A stretch of 64,000 bases of DNA. Origin: Blastomussa wellsi (taxonomy: Eukaryota; Cnidaria; Anthozoa; Scleractinia; Plerogyridae). Position 1 is the stretch's first letter. The number at the start of each line of letters is the position of its first letter. Position numbers and translations under genes: made by a program. Below the pieces are notes generated by a model. The model made no database searches. It was not told the origin of the DNA and saw nothing but the letters and a program-made list of their open reading frames with translations. The stretch lies in the NCBI GenBank assembly GCA_947652115.1, contig OX393563.1:24943499-25007498 (forward strand), read 5' to 3'. Positions 33,801-46,500 of this stretch are shown here, piece after piece.

Positions 33801-36800
33801 GATCTGTAACATTGTTACAGGTAAAGAAATTACATGTAGTGTCATAATTAAATAAGATTTTAAAATTGAAACAAACTGCATTGTATTGTGGAACTCAGGG
33901 GAATACAAATTCATTAAGATACTGGTATGTGAGGATGTTAACGGTCTGACGCTAGGCAATAAGTCGCAGTGACAGGTCCCTTTGGCAATTTGTCTCATGA
34001 GACACAGAGAATTTTAAACTTGCCACTGTTTAACTTTTGTGAAAACCTTTGTCCCTGTGACCGAACTTTGTTGCTGCGAACAGTTGCATGAATTTAAACC
34101 AGATATCACATGAGGTAAATTTTAGCAGTGACATTTCACCCAGGGGGGGGACTCACACATGAAAGGGGCGGGGATGCTCGACGGAAATTTTAAATTAAAT
34201 CCCTAAAGGAGACAGGGTTCGTACAGGTCATGGAAAACCTGGAAAGTCATGGAATATTAGAATTCATTTTTCCAGGCCTGGAAAGTCATGGAATTTGAGT
34301 GTGGGTCATGGTAAGTGATTGGAAAATTTATCTGTGTTTAAAGAAAATATAAAATCAATTAGGTTTTTTGTGAAGAAAATAGTTAAAACGTACCCAAAAT
34401 GACGGATGATTTCCTAGACAATGCTCAAATTTAGGTCATGTGAAACTTGGACAAGTCGTGGAAAAGGTCATGGAAAGTCATAGAATTTCAAAAGCTCAAA
34501 AGAGTACGAAGCCCGGGAGACCGATCTGGGCGTGAACCACGCTTTGTTGACCCCTAAAAGAGAATTAAAAATATACAGATTAACTACCGTATATGCTTTT
34601 TCGAATTCTTTGCGTACAACCATAAACGAGACCTTCACGGTTAAATATAACGACGTTTTCCCCAGAACACCCTAAGCGAGGTCAAAATCCTAAATGTACA
34701 CCCCTAAGTGAGACGACGTGCATCCCCGCCCCTTTCATATGCGAGTCCAACCCCCCCCCCCCCCCCCCTCCGGGCGTTTCACCTAGTGGGCTGGAACTGG
34801 AACATTCTAATTCAGGTCATGAAACTAGATGTAAATGTAGAATACATGTACGTCAACTGTCTTGAGTTTTAAGAAACGTTACGTGTTCAAATCTACTCGT
34901 TGAGTTTAAACGAGGCTGGTTTCAAATAACACACGGACTCTTATCATGCGTCATTACTGCAGAGTAACCAAAAGCACGAGAAAACGAAACTGCTTAGGCC
35001 CAGTGAAAACTAACGTTAAAGAAACCTGTTTTGTAATAGAACACTTGCCTTGTGTAGACTATTCACAACATCTATTCTTAACGCAAGAGAAACAGCGAAC
35101 GAATCGAGTCGGAGTGCGAAACACGAAGAGGGTGAAAGCGGTTAGCGTCAAGCCGCCTGTAGGTACGTGATGTGTGGGGGCTCATCTTCGGTGTAAAAAC
35201 CTGTGAAACTCACCAGTGACGTAAAACGAAGAACGAACAAGGCAACAAAGAACTCAGAAACAATATAGAACAGGAAAACAATAGCTCAAAAACAATGAAA
35301 AATGTCACAGATTTTCACACCGAGGTAAGCCCTGTATGGGGGAAATTATAATGTACCCATTATGTGTTCCCAATTTAAATCGCTTTTGACGACATAACCG
35401 ATTATGGTTAATAGATTATATGGGTTAGGGTAAGGTTTCATGATTGATTATATAATAATACATTGGGTACAAAGTAATTTCTCCATACATACATGTAACG
35501 TACCTACCAGCCGCCTGTTGTGGGCTGGCGCTCAGGTCGCTCGCGACTCTTCCCGCGTTCAACGATCGAAGAAAAGACATTGAGAGAATAGATGGCTATA
35601 AACAGTCTATTTGTTTTGGTCATCATTTCTCTTTGCATTAGTTTTTCTGCGTTAACGTCTTTGCGCATATATCACATAAAAAACAAACAACACATTTTAG
35701 TAATGGTAACCTTTATACCAGTGGTTAATTAATTGATTAATTAATTGTTTCTTCATGCATTGTACAGGATACATTCTGGTGGTTCTTTTTGGAAAAATTC
35801 CAGGTAAGCACATCCACAAAAGGTACATTGACATGTACAATGGTATTAACGGTTTAATTTCCGGGTATTTCACTGTATTATGGCAGACTATATGTACGTC
35901 AGTACTGTTCCATTTTTCTCACTTTCAAACCGGTGGACGAGCGTGCTTAAAGATCACTTCGCTCAGGGAAAATGAGGGTTACCGTAGTCTAACCAGATGA
36001 CGACAGTGAATGGGAGATTAATGTCAAGCAATAGCGCCATGCGTTTCAACTCGAGTCCGCCATTGCAAGTTGAACCTGCTTCCTCTCTCATGGCGGCTTT
36101 AACCCTTCCTAGTAGAGCGCGACACCCTATTTTTTTGATTTTGTTACTGAAGGTGATTGAGTATGCATCACGTGCTACATTTGGTTGTACCACGTGAACT
36201 TTGTTCACATTACAAGACTTGACAAGTACATGTACATGTAGTAGCAAACTGTCAGCGACTGGCAGATTGTTTTGTTGTGTACTTAAAGAATCTGCCATCA
36301 ATGATATCACTGAGAACCACAGAGGAGGCGGGTGGCCAGACTATGCATGCTTTATAAGCCCTCAACAATGAAGCGGAGGTGCCATCCTGCCCTACGTGAA
36401 GCACCCCATTCTTAGAACCCGCTGCTCCCATCTACATGCCGCCTCAAGTTTTTACCCGATCCAAACTGATCATGCGACGCGTATAAATGCCGAGGACGGT
36501 CAATGACTGGAACAGCCTTCCCAAACCAAACTCACTTAGTCATTTCAAGTCTGTCAGCAATGAACTCCGCCTTGACAACCGTTCTTATTTCTCGATAAGC
36601 ATTATGCTTACTTCCAAGTACTTTTCATTCAGTTTCAGTTCGTCATGATCAGCGGACAAATGATTTCTTCCTACGCAAGGACTGACTGCGCGAACCGACC
36701 TAATTCGCCAGGCATTCAAAAACCGTTGATAATGTGGTAGAACCAAAACATTTGTGCTGCACGTTCAAACTCCGGAGAAGATGGTGAAAAAAATCTTGGG

Positions 36801-39800
36801 TGTCGCAGTCTACTGGGGAGAGTACTGTTTTGTATTATCTGAATGCATTTCAAGGATTAAAACAAGTTATTTATGAATGCTTCTGCAGAGTTATTTTCTT
36901 ATAAAAGAGCTCTCTCACGGATGACACGTCTAAATTTAGCCTAACATTTTCAAGATGGTCAGTCTTCCTCATTCAAAGCCATCCTTGGTTCTTGCTAGTT
37001 TATTGTTTCATCTTTGGGATTTTTTACCTGTGTAAATCTCCCTCAGGCGTGGTGCCTAAGCTCCTTTACCGTTTCAGGCGTTTGACATAATGGATGTGAT
37101 TTATATATAATTTATGAAGGACAAGGTCAGTGTGAAAGGGCTAGCTGAGCCAACGAAGATGTCACTACAACAGAAAGACATATATGAACTGCGGATTAAT
37201 CATGGAATGAATGAAATGATCCTCACTGTATGAAAGCTATTTAAACAGTAGGCCATTTCTTAGTTCCCTTTTCCTCCTGCTTCAAAACGAGTCTCAGTGC
37301 GAAACCATTCATAATTATGAAAATGAGTTTGAATTGCATGGAATTGAACGTGCAGGTTGAACACATTTTTCATATGAATAGTGTCGCACTTGGACTCGTT
37401 TAGACACTGAGGCAAAAGAGGCGGAAAAAATTCAAGGCCAAAACGGGAATCGAGGGCGGTACGCACCTCTTTACAAGGTACCACAGTATTGGCTGAAAAA
37501 CTGATAAACAAACAACAGTAACAATGGACCCTAGCCCTAAAACAATAGACCTGCCTGCTATTAAGATCCAATGAAATTAGAGGTTGTAGAGAGCTGCGAA
37601 CTATCTCGGGAATCGAGCCCATAACCTCCGCCAGAGTGGCGCTTCACCAACTGAGCTATGAAGCCTTCACCCTCAATACGTTGGGAGCTGTGGGGATCAT
37701 TTCATTCGTTTCACGCATTTGTTAGCCTTCCTTGATAGACTGGCATGATGAACACTCGACTTTATTTTCATTTTCATTTTCTAAGCCTGATTGCAAGAAA
37801 GCACAAGATGGATTGTTCAACAGAATAGCGGACAGTTTCGTTTCCTTGTTTTTTGGTGTTAGCCCAGATTTCAAAGACAGATTCTTTCAGGTAAGGCCTA
37901 TGATAGGACTACTGAAGACAGGTTGAATGAAATTCGAACCCATGCTTGATATCAACTGAATCTTTGGAAGGTTTCTTCAAGCCTTATTTGAAAGGCCTTT
38001 AAAAATGAAGAAGAATGGCGTTTTCGTTTTTGTGATATCGCCTCTCGTTCCAGAGATATTCAAGATTTTCGAATTATGCAAATTAGGGACTGATGATGTC
38101 ATAAGGTGTGATCGTATGTGGGTCACAACACAAAATATGGCATATCTCTGCAAGTAATGATGCAATGAAATTGAAACTTGGTGAGCATGTTATAGCCTAA
38201 GAAATACATCAGATGGTGCATATTTTGGTGTTGCTATGGCAACAGAGATCTCTAACATACAGGAATGATTATTCCTGTATTTGATGTTGAGCAAACATCT
38301 TCCACTTCCTAAAGGTTAACCCACTAACTCCTGGAGATTTTTGCAAAAACGTGTTTTTTAGACATTTTGAACATTTTCTAATCAGTTATAGGCTAAATAT
38401 GCTTCAAATTTCTCCAAAGTGCATTTGCGAAATGCAGTCATGCCAGGCTTTTCACTAGCATTGCATTTAGCGACATTTTAGTTCGGGCATGCGCACAAAT
38501 CAAAATTTCGAGAGTTTTTGGACAAGTAAGTGACCCACGTCTTTAGGCTTTTCGATTTTTTATTTTTATTTTTCGCTTTTCCTTTTTCCTTTTCTCGTAT
38601 CTTTTTTATGCTTTTGTTGGCCTTTTGCTGGGCTTGCTTTCAGTTCAAGAATTGCCACGAAAGCATCAATGAGACGGTAAATACTTAATATGGAGTAGCC
38701 AAGGGTAAGTAAGGGAAATTTTCCTCCTAGTTTTTGGCGGAAATTTCTAAGCGTTTTCGTGCATATTTCAAGCTCCATTTGCCCAATAAATATCATCGGG
38801 ATATCATTGGAAAGCTCTTTCTCTCCTGCATAACTGGTCAAAGTCTGCCACGGCCGGTTTCGGCCGGTTTAGAAGTCAATGGGTTAATTAAGAGAGCTAG
38901 TGCAATATGGGCATTCTGCACGCTTTAAATGGGATCAATCCTTTGTCCTATACAGTCACAAATGAGTAATATTTGATTTGAAGAGGAAAGAGACTGGAAC
39001 CAATATTGTTGCCATAGCAAGATCAAAATATTTATCAAGGGGTGTATTTCTTATGGTGCAATGTGCTTGCAAAGTTTCTATTGCATTGCATTATTACTTG
39101 CAGAGATATGTCACGTTTTGTGTTTTTACACCCATACTATCACACCTTATGACGTCATAAGTACCTAATTTGCATAATACAAAAATCTTGAATATCTCTG
39201 GAACGAGAGGAGATATCACAGAAAGGAAAACGCCGTTTTTCTTCATTTTTTAAGGCCTTTCAAATAAGCTTATTTTTCAATAGCTCATTTTTTCATTTCA
39301 TAGGCACTTTTAGGTGATTCCTCAGTATTCATTGCGCATCCTTACTGCGCAGAATTTTACGCTCTTATTTAGCGCGCGCACATAAACAAAATGGTGGCTT
39401 TTTCTATTCGGATTAGCTCTCGAGGTAGATAGATAATTGTCATTTTATTCGTAAACAAGTACAGTGACCTATACTTTTTTATTGGGGGATTTTGGTGTAC
39501 AAATTGTCATCTTTAAGTGAAAAAAATAAAACGAGGAATTTTTGGCAAGGAGGAAAAAGATACAGTAAAAAATTTACAGTAAACCGTTACTCGGGATGCC
39601 GGCGACCTTGAGAGCAACGACTCGTGGTACGTTTTGACTCGATGTCGTTTCAATCTGCGTGATTTTTCCATAAATCGTATGTAACATAGTTCCACATAAT
39701 CGAGTCTTCCTAGCTATCAATATTTTACCCACTTTTCCTACAATAATGTTTGCTTTCTGCTGCAGTAAAATTTACCGTGGAACGATCAAATTACGCGCGT

Positions 39801-42800
39801 CATTACCACCGTTAGAGGTATAAATGGGGTAAGATTGGCCCATCATTTCTCGTTTGCGAGCGCGGTGACCCATCTTTTTTGTTGTATTTTTCGAAGCAGT
39901 GCCTGGAAGGGAACATTCAGAGAAAGTTTCAAGAAAATTGTTCGGCAACTTATATTCCTGAGGAATCACCTTAAATGTGCTTGCTGTCTGCATCGGTGAC
40001 AAATCAACGACCTGTTCCTTTACAACAAATCAAGATAGTTTGTCCACAGACGTTTTGTTTTCTCTTATTTCCATGCTTGACTAATGGACTGCACGTATTT
40101 TCTAGCGTTTCCCACATCTGGTTCCATGGTATGTTTTTGGCATCGAGTGCTGATTGGTTGTTTGGTCGGAGGAAATATAATGTTTTGCCTAAAGCTTCCA
40201 GGTTATAACTTTGTCGGACTTACGTTTCTTTCGTTTCATTGCAATCTAGTACTTTGCCGACTGCCTTGCTCAAGCAGTGTATGCGGCATATTGCGAGGTC
40301 TTTCCGCGATCTTACCAGCTGTTTGATGATGATTTCAAGAGTTTCCTTCTCAACACCATCTCTGAGTGGGTTACAGGTAAAGCACAAAGGAAATGGATCT
40401 CAGTGACACACGAGTAGGCCTTCTGCTGATAACGTCATATGCTCAATATTCAGTAGCAAACCTCTTGTACACGGAGTATTCTCAACGCTCTGTCACCTCG
40501 GGTAGCCCCTACCTCTCTGGAACGGTGATGGCTAATAGGGATTGCCGACAAGGACGTTTCTAACCATGAACAGATTGAGTTGTCTTACACGAAGCGTGGA
40601 ATCGTTGGAGCCTCGGTAGCCACTGAAAGGGCTGAGGCGCCAACGATTCCACGCTTCGTGTAAGACAACTCAATCTGTTCATGGTTAGAAGCGTCCGTCA
40701 CGGCCATCTCTTTTAGCCATCACCCTCTGGAACCTCTATCGGTCCTCTGGAAGCAGTATCTCTATTGTTTTCCAGGACTAGAGTCATTGTTGTGACGCGT
40801 TATCTACTGTTTTCATAACCAACGACTTGCCTCGTCCCGAGAGATTAGTGGCGATACCACCTTTATGCACCTTTGGCGATGGAATTCTTTTGATCTTTGC
40901 TGCTTTGGTCTACTGACTTTGTGGTTTGTAGCCAAAAATCCATATACAAATGCACAAAGATAAAAAAATTCCCAATGCAGCACATCCCTTCCACCACCCC
41001 TCCCCCTCCAATTCAGTATGTCCACAATCTCATTATTTTACTTTGAATATGTAACATCGGTTAGCACACGACGACAGAAACGGTTATAAAATTAACGTTG
41101 TTTTTCTTTCTATCTTCCCTTTGTTACCGTTTTTCTGAATCATATTTCCAAACTTGCAGGTACCAGGCCTCCACCTTATTCGTGGGAGAAATGGAACCTA
41201 AAGATCCTGGAGCCGAGCAACATCAGAGAACTGCAGGATGACAGGACACAATCTCTTAAGGGTAAATATGTTATTTTCAGAGTAGAAACGACGAGAAAAG
41301 GATAAAAATTTCCAGCCCTTATGGAATCTACATCAGAGAGCCTTTTTGCTTGAATTCTCTTTGTTTTCCTTCATGGTTAGGTAATTTGTCGAAGTTCCTT
41401 TTATGTGCTTTTGAGGCCAAAAGGACGTAGTTCGCAGCTCTCTAGAACCTCTAATTTCATGGATCTTAATAGCACGCAGCTATATTGTTATACGGCTAGG
41501 GTCCATTGTTACTGTTGTTTGTTTATCATTTTCTCAGCCAATACTGCGGGACCTTATAAAGAGCTGCGTACCGCCTCACCAAAAGCATTTGTTTATCTCT
41601 TGTGCCGTTAGGCCAATCTTGAAAAACAAATAAAACGGTTCAGATACATGAAGCTCACCGCTTTTCAGCCTACTGATTTCTCTGGGTTCGGTCCTCAGCG
41701 TAAGGGGATTTTTGGCGTTGCCTTTAAATTATCGTTTGCTTTATTGCACCGACACAAATTGATCTCGCCAATTTTTGTCGCATTGAAAAATTAGACTAGG
41801 TTTTGTTTTGAATTTTTTCTTTATTTTTAGCGAACATGTCGTTTGATCTGGAGTCTTGCCTGGATGAGTACAATGTACATGTACCAACCAGTAAAGAGCG
41901 AGCTGTGACATACGCTACACAATACTCACCCTCAAGAATGGGGCTGACGGTTATTCCGTCGTTTGACAGTACAGAGGTAAGTTCGCACCGTGTTCAGCCA
42001 GCTACGTTTAAGGGACGCTTTCTGTACCACACTTTGCTGTCCGTAATGTGGAATGTTTATCGTCTACCAGGAAGGAGTTGAGACTGTATTTACATGTACT
42101 GTAATTTCCTCTGGGTCGATTTTTCTCAGAGGGAACCTCCACTCTTTTAACAAATTGGCGTTAAATTGGGTATTTCCAAAAAAATAATGATTTAATTCCA
42201 CATTTTACCCGACCAAAGAGAAACGAGATTTTATAGCAACAGAAAAAAGAAAAAAATTATCACCGCCGCCATTTTGGGTTTGGTGACGCATAATCGTTCA
42301 CTTGTCGCTAACTTTTTAGTTATTCGCGGTAGCCAGGCCCTAACTTTATTAATTTATATATTTTTAAAATATTACTATATGTGACCAAAGGGGAAATAAT
42401 GCCTGTTGTTGTTTCATGAGATACTTGTCGTGAGTCATGTATTCCATACAAACTTTTTTATCTATCGTGCAACTTTGTTAGCGACGCCAAATATAATTTG
42501 TAACTCAGGGCGCCTATAATTAGTCAGGACTGGCCGGCCAAACTGGTATATTCAAAGATGAATAGGGCTTTTTACGACTTTCCCCAAATATTCATACAAT
42601 TTCATATGAAGAGTGTATGCAATTTAGGAATTCACTGATCTGCATGCTGAACAGTTTTGGTTAATAACGGAATTCACTTGACGAATATATCAGTCTGGTC
42701 GGCCAGTTCTGTCTTATCGTATCACCAACAACAATATTAACAACAAATAACAAATTAAAAAAAAAACCAAACATTTAGTGTGATTTTTACCCTCGTATAT

Positions 42801-45100
42801 TTATTTGTTTGCTCTTTGAGTATTAACCGATTATGATTTTGTCATTTGTTTTCTGTTTTTTTTTCCACAGTCACATGAAATTGGCCCAGGTCCCGAGTTT
42901 GAACGTGTCGGTTTTAATCTTCTGGGGAGGAGTCCCTTAGTATCGCATTTCCTCCGAATGAGAGAACTGATGGGACGAGAAGAGCAACCTGTTCAGTCTG
43001 TAGGGCGCACTGAAGTCTCTAAATTACAGTATCCTTAACTTATTATTGTACTTGAATTTGTTTGACTTTCGTTAAATCAAAGCAGTGTAACATAGTCTTT
43101 CTACGTAACTCGATTTAGCCCGCGGCGCTTTTTAAATTTTTGTTGCCTCGACTGGGACGCTCATTCGGCGACAACATTTTAGGGGTGGGATGGGAGGGGA
43201 GAATTAACTTCCAAGGCTGTTTTAGATTTATTTGCACCTTGCTTGGCCTTTAGATTGACTCTGAGAACAACTCAGTCTGATGATGCTTCAATTAAGCGCC
43301 GCATTGTTTTCAGTGAATGTGGCTTTTTTTCAAGGGAGTGCTCCTAATATTTTGTTCTCCGATTCGGCGCTTTTTCGGGACGGAGTGGGGGGGTGCACGC
43401 CATCGAGTAAACACGGTAACCCTGAACCAGTCTCAAACCAAATCTGAGCCGTAATTCAAATGTAACGTTTGTGTTTTGTGCCCTTAATACAGTTAAAGAG
43501 CTTCTGCGCCTACTTATAAGCAAGTGATTCGCGAGTGCAAAAAAGCAACTAACACCTTGAACAACCATTATCAAAGGTAAGCGAGAACAAGCAACACCAT
43601 GGCTTTCAGCTGCTAGCTCAGTTTTACCCTGCATGCAGACTCCCTGTGTTTTGGCCACGAGTTACGCAATTCGCCCAGCTGGCTCAGAGCTCACCCGTAC
43701 GAAAGCCAACGCGAAAGTCAGGCAACAGAGCCTGCTCACTGCCTAACTCAGTTAGCTATGGATTCAACTCCGTCTGCCCTGAAGACAACATGTACATATT
43801 TCGAACTGTAGTTCGGGCTGGTTTTGGGAGATTTTCATGGAGCCACTAGAAGCTGCGCTAGCTAATCAATGGCGTAGCATTTGACTAACATCCCAGCAAG
43901 GGGGTGTAGAAACACTCCCAGTCGCTTCATGGGACAGAAATTAGCGGCGGTCTTGTCCAGTCAGGCCAAACCAAAACCCAGTTGAGATTTCTGTAGGCTA
44001 GGATATTCAACAAACATTGGAAAAAGAAACCTTCGTTACATTGGGCTGGAATCAATCAAAACGAATCCAAACTATATTTCTGTGAAGATATCAAAGAAGC
44101 TTTGTTATACTTCCACAAATAGTTAGATGCACCACATGCTTACATGTATACACCAAGTACTTTGTGTTTTGTTTGTAGAGTTCTAGACACGTCTGAGCAG
44201 GAAAGTTTAAAGATCCATAAACAGAAGCGAGCAGCGTTGGCGAAGCTTGAAAGGTGAGATATACACGTTTGAGGCACCCAATGTCTTTTGATGTGAATAT
44301 TATAAACCTGCGAACCAGGATAGCTTAGCTTTTACTGTCAACGTTTATTTCCACTAGCTTAAAGAATGACCTGGTTTTGAGAAATCAAGACATTAAAGTG
44401 ATCAACGATCGACTTCTCGATTTAATGGTAAGCTACATTTCCTCAACTTTTTATGACAATTATTTTTTCGCGTTTTTAACAAATTACCCTGCCCTGAAAA
44501 TTAGTCCTTTCTCAGTTTCCTTCAGATACTCAAGCCCCTCCACTCTCCCCACCCCAACCCCCTACCAATTGTAATCCCACGTTTTTTTCCAATTTCTTTC
44601 CATGTATTTTGTCAGAAACCTATATCGAATGTTGGTGCAGGCAGTTTGAATCGGATAATTCCCAATGACAATACCCCTTCCCTACAACTTCCTATCCCCT
44701 CGCCGATAAGAGATCCGCTAAATCCTTAGTATTATTGATCATATGTCGGATTTTAAAGTTGTCCTTACGTGTCAATTTCGCTGGAAATATTTTGTCCTCC
44801 GCTCGGCCGTTCTGGGTCGCGGCGACCTCAATACGTTCCCACAAATGACTTTCTGTTTTGATGAAGAAACAGTGAAATGAAAGACTGGTCACATGAACGG
44901 CAATGCGAACGTTTGACCGGTCAAAACCCCTTATCAGGCCGGACATTGTCGGTTGACCGGCCGTTATTTTCAACTCTGAAGAGGTAGAGAATTAACCATC
45001 TGATTCTATGCATGTACTTTTTTTTCAGTCACAACCTGACCATGCTACACCCGGGTTTCCTAAAAGTGCTTTGGAGCAATCATCGGACGATGACACGTGA
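27878..45100 (+). CDS. FAM227: FAM227-family protein (FWWh domain), 16 coding exons, about 545 aa
   Basis: Exons: 27878-28118, 29010-29153, 30106-30170, 31631-31675, 32575-32679, 33478-33562, 33758-33820, 35768-35803, 37786-37890, 40250-40376, 41160-41261, 41831-41976, 42871-43028, 44179-44253, 44358-44427, 45029-45100. AG/GT borders are present throughout, and phases agree except between exons 6 and 7. Family marks: FWW in DTFWWFFLEKFQ (exon 8), LFNRIADSFVSLFFG, YFADCLAQAVYAAYCEVFP, SEWVTGTRPPPYSWEKW and PGPEFERVGFNLLGRSPLVS. The C-terminus (exons 14-15) is a short basic, probably coiled-coil stretch. FAM227 proteins are poorly characterised; expression in other animals points to testis and ciliated cells. 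Whether this is the A or B paralogue I cannot tell. The ATG is the first in frame after an upstream stop. Confidence 0.87.
28285..28445. repeat. Foldback MITE in FAM227 intron 1
   Basis: GCGCAACCTACAGATTATT at the left is inverted at the right (AATAATCTGTAGGTTGCGC). Confidence 0.65.
28686..28848. repeat. Palindromic MITE in FAM227 intron 1
   Basis: Arms of about 70 bases, for example CAATTATTTGATTCGGTTTT and GGTTTTTGTGATATCTGGAA on the opposite strand, around CAGCCTTCGGCT. Confidence 0.75.
30495..30786 (-). mobile_element. tRNA-derived SINE, full-length copy
   Basis: On the minus strand it starts GGGAGGCGCAGTGGCCTAAT, has a B-box-like GGTTCGAGTCC, the core CAGGTGTATAAATGGGTACA and GACTAGCATCCCATCCAGG, and ends CCACTAGGCCCGACTCC. 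It is over 80% identical by eye to 51619-51899. It lies in the FAM227 intron after exon 3. Confidence 0.88.
31893..32025. repeat. Foldback MITE in FAM227 intron 4
   Basis: ACTAACCGAGTGCGAG and ATACTGGGGAATATTGGCC are inverted at the right end. The longer element may reach the TGCCATATA at 32326. Confidence 0.65.
32443..32517 (+). repeat. tRNA-like head of a SINE
   Basis: TAGCTCAGTTGG (A box) and GGTTTGCATCC (B box) have tRNA spacing, but no clean acceptor stem forms. Probably a SINE head rather than a working tRNA gene. Lies 58 bases before FAM227 exon 5. Confidence 0.5.
33037..33200. repeat. 164-bp foldback with GGAACACC repeats
   Basis: Ends GCATGTACTAAAACCAGGAA and its inverse. Both arms are built from GGAACACC units, so it is an inverted repeat made of direct repeats. 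Confidence 0.8.
34142..34765. mobile_element. MITE family A, copy 2, interrupted by a nested element
   Basis: Inverted ends ATGAAAGGGGCGGGGATGCT and its inverse near 34715-34745. Same interior phrases as 12855-13325, but split by a 302-bp insertion. Confidence 0.8.
34214..34515. mobile_element. Nested MITE with 6-bp target duplication
   Basis: Ends AGGGTTCGTAC and GTACGAAGCCC are near-inverse. The target duplication GGAGAC is present at 34208-34213 and 34516-34521. The interior repeats GTCATGGAAA phrases. It inserted into the family A element. Confidence 0.85.
35190..35325 (+). repeat. Dispersed repeat, also at 46390-46500
   Basis: CTCACCAGTGACGTAAAACG through GAACAGGAAAACAATAGCTC recurs with few changes about 11 kb away in the same orientation. 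Confidence 0.75.
36375..36610 (+). pseudogene. LINE reverse-transcriptase C-terminal remnant
   Basis: One frame reads RTVNDWNSLPKPNSLSHFKS, the usual end of CR1/RTE-like polyproteins, with frameshifts before it. Lies in the FAM227 intron after exon 8. Confidence 0.5.
37448..37668 (-). mobile_element. Second tRNA-derived SINE family, full copy
   Basis: The minus strand starts with the tRNA-like head CTTCATAGCTCAGTTGGTGA and the B box GGCTCGATTCC, then a body with GTCCATTGTTACTGTTGTTT. Body-only copies lie at 41426-41578 and 54817-54965. Confidence 0.8.
37981..39272. mobile_element. 1.3-kb element with long (over 200 bp) inverted ends
   Basis: Left end TTATTTGAAAGGCCTTTAAA and right end AAGGCCTTTCAAATAAGC are inverse. 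Similarity continues inward about 230 bases (ATATCTCTGGAACGAGAGG; CACCTTATGACGTCATAAG). The middle (38220-39035) has no transposase frame. Non-autonomous DNA transposon in the FAM227 intron after exon 9. Confidence 0.75.
40524..40724. repeat. 200-bp palindrome with 51-bp near-perfect arms
   Basis: Arms 40558-40608 and 40640-40690 are essentially perfect inverses (CTAACCATGAACAGATTGAG and onward). The outer parts GGTGATGGCTA/TAGCCATCACC also pair. Lies in the FAM227 intron after exon 10. Confidence 0.85.
41426..41578 (+). mobile_element. SINE body fragment (second family)
   Basis: Shares GGATCTTAATAGCACGCAGC and GAGCTGCGTACCGC with the copies at 37448-37668 and 54817-54965. The tRNA head is missing. 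Confidence 0.8.
43862..43985 (+). mobile_element. SINE 3' fragment (first family)
   Basis: TAACATCCCAGCAAGGGGGTGTAGAAA and GTCGCTTCATGGGACAGAAA match the last third of the 51619-51899 element. FAM227 intron after exon 13. Confidence 0.6.
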
Positions 45101-45385
45101 TGGATAATCTTACTGCGCATGCGATGCATCAGACATTTTTTCATAATGTGACGTTTCACCTCACGAATGCGACTCAAACGTTGTAAATAGTATGATTACA
45201 AAAGTCTTTTAGTGCAATTAGTTTTAAAGGATTTGAATATTGAATTTGTGAATATTTTTCTTGTTGATACCCAACGATGTACAGCTTTTTTGGAGAAGAG
45301 TTATTCTTGTGTATGGGTCAGTTCTAAAAGGGAGGAAACGTTTGCTTTAACAAAACTGACAGTTTGCAACTGAATGACATTAAAA

Positions 45386-45391
45386 AATAAA
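45386..45391 (+). promoter_or_regulatory. Polyadenylation signal of the FAM227-family gene
   Basis: AATAAA 286 bases after the stop codon. Confidence 0.55.
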
Positions 45392-45965
45392 GTAACATAT
45401 AATTATATTAAAATATTCTTTCCTCTGGAGAAGAAGAACAGAATAGAGAGGTAAGCGAGGAGGCGAAACTGTGTCAGGATTTTTCAAGATAACTGTTTAA
45501 TTCGTCGTGAACCGTGATTTCGATTTTATGATATGACCTCACAAGTCAATGAAACCCCTTGCTTTAGCTGTGCTTTGGGTGTATTTTTTTCAAAATCTAC
45601 CACTTCCTGTAAACTGGACGTAAAATTTGAAATGCTGTATTTTCAATGAACGCACCGTTTTTCTCTGATCTGGCCGACCTGATCAAATTGGGCTTCTTCG
45701 TAGTATTCAAATCCAAGATGGCGGCTGTTTCGTCGATTGCCCCTTCCTTCCCCTCCCCCTAGTTTACCTAAGGCTTGTAGCTGGTATGCCTCGCACAAAG
45801 GGCGAAAGGTCTTCCTTGTTTGTTGTAGCTCCCTTTCAGCGCGGAATTTCTATGTTTGTATCAGTTATGACATGTAGATAACAAATCCTGCCGCGTCTGG
45901 CATTGAAAACGTAAAGGAATTGCCGGTTTGAAACCAATCCCGAGATACTCAAATGACAATGAGCG

Positions 45966-46037
45966 TGGCGGCCATGTTGGATGACCAAACAAAAGAGGCT
46001 AATCAGAAATCTTTTGTTTCTGTCATCCAACATGGCG
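45966..46037. repeat. Hairpin repeat
   Basis: GCGGCCATGTTGGATGACC and GTCATCCAACATGGCGTC are inverted around a short loop. The flanks at 45834 and 46090 also share a direct repeat. Confidence 0.65.
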
Positions 46038-46389
46038 TCGATGACGTCACTTGCAAACCAAGATTTCGGTCTTTTGGGGATGTAGTCTCCTTTCAGCCCG
46101 AAATTTCTTTAGTGATGTCGGTTAATGACGTGAATCAACGAAGAACGACGAAACTCGCGTCACTGGCAACTCGGGTAATGCTCGGTGTAAAAACGCTATC
46201 ATTGTTTCTTGATAGTTCAAGCTTCCTTTCAGCGAGCGTTGTCTGTAGTGAAGTGTGTCTATGATATCGATCAGTTTGACATGACATCATCTAGCAATAA
46301 CTTCAGAATGCATTGAAGCTTCATTTATCGCAACGACTAGCTAAAAATAGTATTAGTAAGTAAAGATGAGGGGTAGAATGGCTCATCCA

Positions 46390-46500
46390 GTGAGACTCAC
46401 CAGTGACGCAAAACAAAGAACGAACAAGACAACAAAGAACTCAAAACAATATAGAACAGAAAAACAATAGCTCAAAAACAAAGAAAAGAAAGAAATGGCT
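46390..46500 (+). repeat. Dispersed repeat, second copy
   Basis: Matches 35200-35310 (CACCAGTGACGCAAAACAAA; CAATAGCTCAAAAACAA). Confidence 0.75.
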
